DNA of 64,000 nt from Anseranas semipalmata (Eukaryota; Chordata; Aves; Anseriformes; Anseranatidae), in contig VXAA01003318.1 of the NCBI GenBank assembly GCA_013399115.1, forward strand, positions 563,465 to 627,464. Reading direction: 5' to 3'. Below the pieces are notes generated by a model, which had not been told where the DNA came from, searched no databases, and was given only the letters and a program-made list of their open reading frames with translations. The translations under genes were made by a program, and so were the position numbers. The number at the start of each line of letters is the position of its first letter. Position 1 is the first letter of the stretch. Positions 48,341 to 58,703 of the stretch are shown one piece after another.

Positions 48341-50432
48341 ATTTAGCATTCTGGGTGAGTTCAGGAGCTGCTTCTTCAGCTTCTATTCTTTGTTCTGAAG
48401 GAATCACTTAAGATGTCAATTAAATGGTGTATTGCTTACTCTGCAAGTGGTGGAACTAGGAAGAAAGTTCTGTCACTCTTGACAGGAGTACTGGTCTTCC
48501 TGGGCACCACCCACTTGCCATCCAGTGGATCAGAGCTTAGACCCAAAGCACTGATGAGGTACCTAGTGCTCAGCCTTTGAGGATAAGAAGAGACCTGTGC
48601 ATTAGCTGACTGTCCAGGCTTGAACGGGTTACAAATGAAGCATGAATTCCCATTTTGAAGTATTAGATCTCTGATGGTGTTTTATGGAGTCTCTTCTTTC
48701 TTTTGAAAGATTTGCTGTCATGTAGTGTTGGGCTGCAGTGGGCTGTGGAATTTGGGATCCCTGTGGAGTAGGCTCTCTATGCCTCTGGCAGCTCTTCAGT
48801 ATAAAGTTGAAATTAGGATTGCAGAGAAGAGCCAGAGGAATTCCACTTGGTGAATTAAATGTTCTTGAGCTTGAGGACCTGGAAAAGGGTGAGGAAAGGA
48901 TCTGGGTGAGCTACCAAGTTGGTATGAATGACTGGCATAGAAGGTATTGCTTAGAGCAAAAATAAATGCAGTGTAACTGATCCATTGAGACCAGCAAACT
49001 GTTTCTGAAAATGACTGGTGCTTGATAATTCTTAGTGATAGGCAACTGCCACACTCCAAAATACGTGTGGTCCATTGTGCAACTCTGTGTGGGTGTGGAT
49101 CTTTGCAGGTTATTGGCCTATGCCCTTTGGCACAAAATGTGTTTGCCTAAGTCTTAGCATGTAGAACTTTGGGTGTTTATCTTCATGTGTATGTGAAAGG
49201 TTCAGGGTTAAGCAAGGAACTATCCCAGAAGCTGAGGTCAGCAGAAGTATTCTGGCTAACTGTTCCCAGGGCTGAGTGGTAGACCAGTAAGATGGCATTT
49301 TCAGTGAACCTCAGTACTTTGCTTCTGTTCCTTATAGTTAGGATAAATCTTGTGTTTGGCCTCCAGGAGATATGACAAGATATGTGATGGAGACTGTGTG
49401 GACTTTTATTTGTGAGTTGGATGAGATTTGTAGGCATATTGTGTGCTGTATTAATTACTATTTTATCCTGATTGTTTATGTCCCCAGAATATTTTAAGTA
49501 TCAAATTTTGATAAAACAGGAATGCTTTAAGTGCCAGTAGGATACTGGCCAAGCCTCTTCTCTGTTATACCCCTGTAAAGCTGGAATAATTCTATTGACT
49601 ACTGAGTGCCAGTGGTGGAGCTGAGAGTAGAACTGGACCTGAGAGAGGAAGCAGAGGGTGTGTGCGTGTGTGTGGCTTGGGCAGTGAAACAGCTGACTGA
49701 AGAAACAGCTCATGCACTGCTCCCATTTTCCCTTGATGGTTTCCAGCTGTCCTCTTATCCCTGGCATACCAAATGACATTAATTAGGTTCAGCTTATGAA
49801 AATAAGTGGGAAACTGTGTGTTTTACCCACCTTATAGTGCTGCACGTAAACAGTGGGTAACATACAACAAACTGTGACTGCAGATGCTGAGCAACACAGG
49901 AGATGAGTAAAGAGAAAGTTCCTTTGGCAAAGCAGTTGTAGGCTAGATGGTTTCTTGGACTGTGCAATGGAGGAAGGCATGCTCACATGCAGGAAATCAA
50001 TGTTTATTGCACCTGAAACACAATTGAGAGTGTCCCAGACTTCATGCTTTGCTCATCTTGGGTCTTTCAGTATTAACTGAGGCAGAAGAAGGGAAGAAGC
50101 TAAATAAAGTAAAGGAAGAAGGGAGTATTCCTATTTTCTCAAACAGCAAGCACATATTTGTAGGATATTCACAATTTGTTGTTGTTGTTGTTTACATTTT
50201 TTGCACATCTTTTCATTAGGGATTATAGATGACTTCTTCAGAGCATATGGAAAATAAGTACATGTAAAATGTATTTGAAGAGTATGCAAACCTAGATTTT
50301 CCTCTCTCTTACTATACTGTCACCATGTGAGATTGAATGAGTTATATTTTTATACTGCTGCAGCAAGACATGGACAGGTTGCTAGGAAAGTATTATCAGG
50401 AATTGGCTGAAATCAAGATATGGGGAAGGAAA
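48341..50432. other. Single-copy noncoding DNA
   Basis: No gene or clear repeat. Open frames on both strands are under 95 codons and overlap one another. A short imperfect GT repeat lies near 49660. Confidence 0.6.
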
Positions 50433-50658
50433 CAGAATCACAGAATCACAGAATCGTTCAGGTTGGAAGAGACCTCCAAGATCACCTAGTCCAACCTCTG
50501 ACCTAACTCTAACAAGGCCCACACTAAACCATATCTCTAAGCTCAACATCTAAACGTCTTTTAAAGACCTCCAGGGATGGTGACTCAACCACTTCCCTGG
50601 GCAGCCCATTCCAATGCCTAACTACCCTTTCGGTAAAGAAGTTTTTCCTAAACGTTAT
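50433..50658 (-). mobile_element. CR1 LINE 3' end, reverse orientation
   Basis: Three CACAGAAT-type units (50433-50455) lead into 'cgttcaggttggaagagacc', 'tccaagatcacctagtccaa' and 'aaaccatatctctaagctca', then 'ccagggatggtgactcaacc' and 'cccattccaatgcctaac', ending at 'gtttttcctaaacgt'. It is the same subfamily as 46151-46374 and truncated within a few bases of the same place. Confidence 0.95.
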
Positions 50659-53600
50659 GGTAGGCATGGAAATCACAGTGTCTTAACTCCATTGCTGGTC
50701 CCAAAGGTTAGTAAGATTTTGCTGAGTTGGATGGACTGCTGCAGGTTCTGTCTAAAGTAAACTGGAAACTGAAAATTCAAATTTAAGTGTCTATTAGAGA
50801 CTTAGAGGACAAAGTTATGCAAAAGTTGGAATGCCTGTGGAAGCTGAATGATGGTAGGTACAAAGGAGAAGATGTTGCAAGGCTGGTGTTGCCTGACTAG
50901 AAGTGTTGTATAAGCCTAGAGAAATTATCCCTATGACTTTAAAATATGAATAATAAATAAACAGCAGATACTCGTGTGGACACTAATGAATATGGATAAC
51001 TATACTACTGGAAAACCAACGTTTGCTTACTAAGATATGATATTATTTGGTAAATGAATGGCCTGCTAGGGTCCAAATTAGGTGTATTATAACCATGATG
51101 AAGTTACACTATGACAGGTGAACTTTTTTTTTTTTCCTGGATGTGTGTGGACAGTGGAGGAGAAAACAGAAGAAAGCAGAAAACCTGTTTGGAAGTGTGG
51201 GGGGGAACTCTTGGCTTGTATGAACTTCTGTCTTATGGTTAACTCCCGGTGCAAGCTGAGATCAGACATGCAGATTTTCAAGTGGGTAGTTTCCACTTAA
51301 TCTAGTGCTTTCATGTAGCTAGCCACTGGGTGGAGATGGCAGAGAAACTTCCTATTAGGTGTTTTGCTATAAAAATGATGGGTGAGAAAGTAGCCCAACA
51401 TCTAGAAAAGTAACTAAGAGACGTGGTGGAACTGTACAGGAGGCTAGGGCTGGCAGTTAAAGTGGACAAGTTGCAGAAGTAAAACAGTTTTTAGCTCTCA
51501 CTTGTGCTTTTTACTCTAGAATGATAGAGCATAAGATTTGTGGTCATTGTAGAAAATTTATTCTATCAAAGCATCTAATGTTTAGATCTAGGACTGATGC
51601 ACCTGTAGGAAATATCGTGCATCAGTTGATTGCCATGACCTTAACCAGAGGGTTTTCAGTCTGCAATACTGAATTTAAATCTATCTCATCGGCTCAGGAC
51701 TATCTTGTGAGGTCCTGGTTTTCCTTCGGGACCCAGAGGAGCACTCGTCACCTTACAGAATCTGGGAAATTAAATTACCAAGAGGAGTTTTGCCTGGCAT
51801 ATGTTGCTTTCATTTTTCACGTGGAGGCAAATCCTGAAGGAACGCATATCTCCGAGAAGGAGGGCACTTAGCCTTCTTAGTGGGGCGGGACTCAGTGTGA
51901 AGTTGGGGAAATGTCTATGAGGAAGAGTTTTGGTACACAAAGTAAGGAGTAATCATATCAAGAAAGCAAAGCAAACTACCATGCTCTGACTTGCTCTTCA
52001 AACTAGTTAGCAAGGCCAGCCTCTTACTGGACTGTAAGAATATTACACAAGACTCACCCTGTATTTCTGCTACTAACTGCTTGAGTCACTGAAGGTATGT
52101 CTACTCAGGGTTTGGCAGGCAGATACGAACTCGCTCTGTCCACGCTCCAAACTGGCTGGGTGAAATTTGGCTCTGAATAAGAAGCTGTGTCGCCATGATC
52201 AGCATGTGGCTGAGCCTGAACTAACAAGTCTTGCTGGGAAGCAGAATATGCTAGCTTGGGGTCAGCATTACAGGGTTGAAGTTGCATGACTTTAGGATAA
52301 GAGGTAGCTTCTATCTGGGTATCTTGGATGCACTTGCAGAGGAAACTGGAATCTGCTTGCAAGCTGCCATGGAAGCATACACTGAATATATTAGAAGAGT
52401 TAGCCAAACAGGGTGATCTGGAAAAATAGTTCCCAGAAGACTGCCCATTCTATTTAAAAACAAACAAACAAAATCTTCAGTAAAAATCCAGTGCCATACT
52501 CCAGCTTTAACAACAAATCTCTTTTCAGATGCCTTCTGTCAGGTCTGAGACTTGATGTATGCTAATGTTAGAGGGAAAGACTTAAAACTGTGTTTGAATG
52601 GAAACCCAACTGGTCAGTGGGAAGGACTGTGCAACCATGACAAATGAGCACCTTGAAGTAAAAGTAGTATCTGCCTGAATTACATGTCACTCCCTGTACA
52701 GACCATTACACAAACTATTTGCTCCCTTGCTTACAGTGAATTAAAAGTGCTAACACCAGCTAATTTATCTGGTGTCCTAGACTCCCAGGTCACTTAGGTG
52801 CTTCTGTAAGATGCGTCTCTTTCAAATTACTTTCTGCAATTCATTTGCATGTCTCTCATTTTCAGAAAAAACTTTTTCTTAATAAAAATTGTGGGCATTT
52901 AAACAATTATTTTGTCCTTAGCCTCAAGAGTCGATTAATTGCTATGTTCTTGAATCAAATTAAAACAATGCATTCTGTATGATATAAAACTATTCATAAC
53001 TATGGCAGTGGATCACTACAGTCATTAGATTAATACCAACTATTATCATCCAGGATGCTCATCTGGTTTTACTGAGTTTTGTTAACGAAATGGAAATGTA
53101 TGATTAAAGTCATCCTGTCTGTCCCTCTAAAGTTGTGCCTGTGAATGAGTCACTGTTTTACAAATGGGTGTTGCCAGACGTTGATATTGAATGCGGCTCC
53201 AGCCGTCAGAACTCTGGGTCCAAAACTGCATTCTTGGAGTCCCAACTGGAACACTGAAATTCCCATTGAAATATGTGGGAATTCTGCATGGCCAAAGCCC
53301 AGCTACCTTTATGGCTGGCTATGGCAGCTCAGAGAGGGATGTAGCTCTGTGCAGTAGGCACTTAATAGCTTGGGGACTCAATATGAATTTTATGCATCTC
53401 TTCACTTAGTCACTTGAAACCCAGGATGGAATTGAGGTTACCACATTCCACTTAAGCTTTGTTTGTTTGAGGTCAGTTGTGTGCCCTCTGCTGTCTCTGG
53501 ACGTGACACTTTCTGCTCCACTGGTGAAATTGCAGCTGTGGTTTCCATGCTCACTGGGCACAAGAACTATCTGTACATAGCAAACCCCAATGTGTCAGTT

Positions 53601-55768
53601 AGCTTGCCTGCCCTGCCTGCTACAGTGGCTCTGGATAGCTGCATGAACGGTGGAATGTGCTTCAACCTTTTGGCAGATATACAGCTGTTTGCATGCCTCA
53701 AAGTAAATAGCTCCCAAAGATCTCTGGGTGGAGTTGCTCTCAGAAAACTGTGTCTTATGGGCAAGGTTGACCCAATAGTTAATTTGCTTCAAATACTAGA
53801 TAGGGTTTGAATAGTCCTGGCCTTGGGGAATTTCACATCTGGATTCAAACTCTTTATGGCTACTGTCCCCTAATCTGTGCCATGGGCTGTTCCCAAGTCA
53901 TAGCTCTGTACTTTTCCAAGCTTTGTTTTTCATGTAGTCCCCTCAGGGGCATTTGTAAAAGTAGGAGGGCCAGACTGGTAGATGTAATAAAGAGAAGTAT
54001 CATCGCTGACGTCAATGCAGCTCTGCCACTTCACATTTGCATGGGATCAGCCCTGTCTACCAGTTGGACAGTCTGCTGGGGGGGATGGGAGGCAGCCTGA
54101 GAACTGTTGGGTTTGCACTTTGCAAAGTGACAAACAGAGTCTGAATGCAGTAGTCAGACACATTATAAAACAGGCTGTTGGAGAGACAGCTCGTGTGGAG
54201 GCTTGAGTCTCGATTTACTCCTGGTTGTTGTCCTGATATTCCATAGCTTTGAGACAATTTTTAAAAAACTTAATGTATGGACTTCTGTGAGGATAATTGG
54301 CTGAGACCCCTTCTGTGGTTTCTGGGTGGTCTCATGTGGCATAGGAGGCTACTTGTGGCATAGCTGCTTTTGTGCAGTTGGCTAAGGCAGTAGTGGAGAA
54401 TCCAAGGCTGGTTGCACTGTGATACCAAATATATGGCTGCGCATACATTTGAAGGAGAGTGACCTCACCAAGCCAGTTAAATCTTCCAAATCCTTTACAC
54501 ATCTTAAGGCATTCTAAATATTTTTGAAAATATGAGTTTAAGGGTATAAACCTGAATTGAAAGAAAGAGTGATTGAAACCTCTGAGTAAAGCAGAAGAGA
54601 GCCAGGGTTTCTCATGTATAAAGGGGAGTAGAGAAGGGGGAAAAGGCCAGTTGGTAATAACACACCTGTTGTGAGATCAACTAGTGCTATTCTCAGAACT
54701 CTGCCTGTCTGGTGCATTTCTTCTCCTGTGCTCATCTGAACTGTCTCTCCAGAAATCAGCAATTGGGAACACGTAAGAAATAATTCTCTTTGCCAGGTAA
54801 ATGGGAACAATAGTGGAGTGGGAAAGAATGAATCACTGCCATTAACAAGAAAACTAGCGTTGTTCTCATCATAGACACAATGCAGTGTCTATTCTCAAAT
54901 GTCAGGGCTAATAACTCAGCATTTACAAATTGGATTTAACCCCCTCCCACACAAACCCACATAGTCCTTGCTAGCCTTCAAGCTTAGGTCATAGCTGCCT
55001 TTCTCAGAAGGCCACCAATAAAACCTTCAAAATATATCTTCTCCAGACAGTCTGGCTACTTTCAAGATCAAATACTCCTCCTCTTTTCCCTTTGGATGCT
55101 GTTTTAGTTACAGCTACATCACCGAAAAATGTGGAAATGTCTTTGAAACCCATCTAAGGCCCTAATTATCCTTAATGTAACAGAACCATTATCGTCTACA
55201 GATGAAATGAATAATACAACAAGTAAGAAAAATTCCAAAGTTTTGGTTACCTTAATAAATTCCTAAACATGAAGGAACTCATAGATCTTTATCCAATGCA
55301 ACCAGAAATTATTAATGCAGGTGGGAGTATCAAAAGCTTGAGTGTTTCAGCTGGAACCTTACAACATCTTCTACTGAGCCGATGTTTTTCATTCCATGTT
55401 CTGACGGACTGTAACTGTAGCTGCCCAGAAAAGATGTAACAAGGATGCCAATTTCCTAGATAACCATCATGTAGGTGTACAACCTGAGATGTTGTTAATT
55501 TCAGATGCTCATCAGGTTATTAATAGCCTCCTTACTTTGAAAGTAATGGGCTTGTTTGATTTCCTGGTCCTGAAATACAAGAAACATTCAGGATATGTTT
55601 TTCAACCAGGAAGGCTTATAAAATGAAGTTGAGACAGGTAACTGGAAAAAAGAACACAGAAACAAATTTGGGGATGAATAGTAAAGTCCATTTAACAGGT
55701 TCTGCTTGCCCAGTCCAACACAAGCAGTTTTTTTATTAATTAATAAATCATTCTCTCTTTCCCTGCAG
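50659..55768. other. Mostly single-copy noncoding DNA with ancient repeat fragments
   Basis: No gene is supported. A TTG repeat lies just before this span near 50177. 51521-51871 and 53463-53810 hold open frames of 115-116 codons without recognisable domains. Segments at about 53225-53290 ('attcccattgaaatatgtgg') and 54000-54052 ('ctgacgtcaatgcagctctg') resemble the dispersed ancient repeat also seen at 23195 and 24915. Confidence 0.5.
52830..53060. promoter_or_regulatory. Candidate conserved noncoding element
   Basis: Unique AT-rich DNA with an octamer-like ATTTGCAT near 52850, AAACAATTATTTTG near 52900, GTCGATTAATTGC near 52930 and GAATCAAATTAAAAC near 52955. It is a dense run of homeodomain, SOX and POU-like words. 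There is no coding frame and no transposon. Motif density is the only evidence. Confidence 0.22.
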
Positions 55769-55882
55769 ATTGAAAATTCTTCAAAGTGGAGTACATGCAG
55801 TTCTTAGCACAGCTGCTTGCTGGGGGTGTGTGCTCTGTGTGGGGGATCTATCAGCAGCCTGGCTACCTCTGTGTGATCTTGG
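55769..55882 (+). CDS. Candidate internal exon with a MIR-like 5' splice site
   Basis: A very good acceptor (cattctctctttccctgcag, ending 55768) and a good donor (TTGG|GTAAGG from 55883) delimit 114 bases. One of the three plus frames is open throughout (37 whole codons, phase 2 at both ends, beginning LKILQSGVHAVL); the other two have stops. The last 40 bases, 'ctacctctgtgtgatcttgg' plus 'gtaaggcctgg', look like the MIR core in which the usual 'ttgggcaagt' has become a donor. Exonisation of MIR sequence by this route is known in vertebrates. No gene is recognised. Confidence 0.22.
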
Positions 55883-55895
55883 GTAAGGCCTGGAT
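55840..55895 (+). mobile_element. MIR-like core fragment
   Basis: 'cagcctggctacctctgtgt' followed by 'gatcttgggtaaggcctgg' follows the MIR core 'cctggctctgccactagctgtgtgaccttgggcaagtca'. It is short, but the spacing is right. Confidence 0.4.
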
Positions 55896-57740
55896 AAAAA
55901 TCAAAGGCCAGATTGTTCTGTTTTACCAAATGTGTTGCCTGGGGCCTGCTAATTAATAGAATGTCTAGGAATGTCATACATCTATTGAAAAAAAAAAAAA
56001 GCGTCACTTGAAAATTGCTATTGTTTTAATTGAATGTTGTCATTTTCGCATAGTGACTGATATCTCAGTGTACCAGCCTTTTTAAAAGAGCAAACTGGAA
56101 CATGGGAAAACAGGCCACTCATAGGGAAACACTGTCTGTTTTTAAGTTATTTTTTAACGTAGGTCTCACAGAGCCATAAATGCTCCCACATGTTGACTGG
56201 GGGGCCTTATCCTGAAATCCAAATGAATGTTTCATTCTTTTGAGTTATTCCATCAAATGTTAGTGCCTGAGGCCTACTGTAAACAGGGGTTGCAGAATTG
56301 GCCTGATTTTGACCTAGCAATAGAGCATAACTCTGTGAACATTTGCTGGAGATACGGCACTTAGTAACATGGGCAGACCAGATGAAACTCAGAGATTGTG
56401 CATGGTGGTAGGCATGCAGGACAGTCTACCAGTAAGTGTTTGCAGGATTGGACAGTAGGTGGTCCTACTTTATTTGCTGTTTTAACAGAAGTCTGGTACT
56501 TGTTATTGAGTGAGTTAGTTCCTCTGGGAAAGGTGGGTGTAACTTGTCAGGACATGAAGGATAACTAACCTCAGACATTTGGGAAGTTGTGTGTGTGTGT
56601 GTTTTGATGCATATGATTGTGTTATGTAAAATAGTGAGGCTCACCCCCTTCTCTGCCTGATCGTGCCCTCTTGTGGGTTTCTGTGTAGTTCTTTTGAAGG
56701 AGAAGGGTAGCTCATATGATGAGGTGAGAAAGAAGATGAATGGAAATAGAAACCAGGAGGAATCAGATCTTCAGCTGAATAGTTTTAAGGGCTTCTAGCA
56801 TTCAAATATGTTTTGGCCTGTGTCACTGGAACCATAGAGGAAAAATGAACGTTATTTAAAGGCTAGATCTTGATTTTTACAGCAAACTTTGGCCAGGATT
56901 TAATTGTGTGTAATAAGAGGCATTTAATATTATATCCCACTGTAAGAATTCCTCAAATGCATCCCCGTGCTGTCAGAAGAAGCTAAAATCCTTCTTTTCC
57001 TTCTCTGTGTAGTTCTTGATTGGCAGCTGGTTTTCCTACATTTTGTTTCTGTCAGTGTATTATAGCAAAGGTGCATGTTTTGGGCTGTGGGTATCATTTT
57101 GAAGGTTTCTTATGTTGAAAACTCCCTCAGTCAGCAAATAGATCATTCAGTGCTAGTTTTTCTCGGAACCCAGCGAAGATGATGGCACTTTGGAGGTGGA
57201 AGAAAGCAATGGGGAATGAGGGTGAATATCTTTTCATCTGTCAAATACAGTTGTAATATCTCTGCAACACTGTACTTTAAGAACAGTATGCTGGTTTTGG
57301 CTTTTATGAGAGTTCTGAAAGTTTTGTGCACTACACAGTCTGATTGACAAAGAGGCTTTCTGTCCTCACACGACCTTCTTTTAATTTAAAAAAAAATTCA
57401 ATAAAAGTTCAGCCACACAGCAAGGGATGAATTTAAAGACTGCACACCATGTGACAATGGTAGAACTTTCATAATAGTTGTCATATTTGTTGGTTTAAAA
57501 ATCAACTTCATTGTCATACTTAATAGTTTGCAGCTGCTGCAGAACACAGGCAAATTGCTATGTATGTGTCAGTCTTAAATGCAAGTAAGATCCTCTGACT
57601 AGGACAACTTGGTTAGTTTTTCCTATCTATTGGTAGTATTGCTGATCATCATCTCTATGCGATGAGAGGAATTCATTGCCACATTTCAGCACTGCTGAGC
57701 TGACTATGTGATCTTGCAAGTAAAATAAACTTGTTTTCAG

Positions 57741-57860
57741 TGGCCTGCCAAAGTATACTCCATGACATCCCATTAAAAAGGCTTCCAGAGTTGTGTGTAA
57801 GTAGGTGAAGTCCCTCTGCAAATCCATGGGATATCATCAGCATTGATTTAATCAATTAAG
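57741..57860 (+). other. Candidate noncoding exon with consensus 5' splice site
   Basis: An acceptor (aataaacttgttttcag, ending 57740) and a full-consensus donor (AAG|GTAAGT, from 57861) enclose 120 bases. All three plus-strand frames contain stops, so it could only be noncoding or a terminal or untranslated exon. Confidence 0.15.
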
Positions 57861-58660
57861 GTAAGTTACACGAAAGGTATTAAAGAAACAGAATTTATCA
57901 CCTAATGTGATGCTCAGAGTAAAAGAAACCATTCTGGAAGATCACCAGGTAAATTTTCTGCCAACATACAGGTTGTGAAAAGTATTTGTAATTTGCACCA
58001 AGTTCATATCAGATGGAAATGGGAAGTAGATGCAACAAACCCTCTCCATCATGAGTATGAAGGTGGTTAAGGTCAGAATGGCCCAGTGGCCAAAGTGTAG
58101 CAGCAGGCTGAGGGCAAGCAGGGGAGTATGTGAAGTGCCTGCTAGTTAACCTGAACTGGGGGGCATTCAAAGCCTCCCTAAGGTATTGTAAATTGTGACA
58201 ACTGCAGGGAAGTATGTCTGAAGGGGTGTGTTGTGCCTTTAGGCTAAGCAAACATAGTGTTACTTAGATTTAGGGAGATTCTACTTTGCTTTTTCTTCTC
58301 TGTACTGTATGTGCTGTTAGAGCAGAACTGAGCTTAAACTGTGGGCCTAAACTGTAGACTGAAATGTGAGGGACATCCTTTCTGAGCTATTTCAGCAAAA
58401 CTGTGGTTATTAAAAGCAGAGCATCCCTTGATGTTTTAGGCACCTGTCTCCGTGTGGAGAAGTCAGGGAGTTCAACAAGTACAAGTCAGGAAGTCCAGGA
58501 TTCTGTATTCTCATGGCTGAAGCTCAGTTTTTCCTTCCAGGAAGCAAACGGCAGAGGAGTGAGAAGGTTTAATGACTGAATAGACAAGAAGACAGTGTTT
58601 TTAATCCTGAAGTCAAAGACTCAGAACCCAAAGGGAGTGAGGAATTCCCCAGGGAAGGGT

Positions 58661-58663
<3 letters not shown>

Positions 58664-58699
<36 letters not shown>
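58664..58699. repeat. (CA)18 microsatellite
   Basis: Eighteen uninterrupted CA units. It is the longest pure dinucleotide repeat in the window and likely polymorphic. Confidence 0.97.

Positions 58700-58703
<4 letters not shown>

Noticed and set aside
51521..51871. 116-codon plus-strand frame
   Set aside because: No domain, no splice sites in frame and no protein-like pattern; length within chance range for the window.
53463..53810. 115-codon plus-strand frame
   Set aside because: No recognisable domain; the opposite strand is equally open, and the flanks hold ancient repeat fragments.
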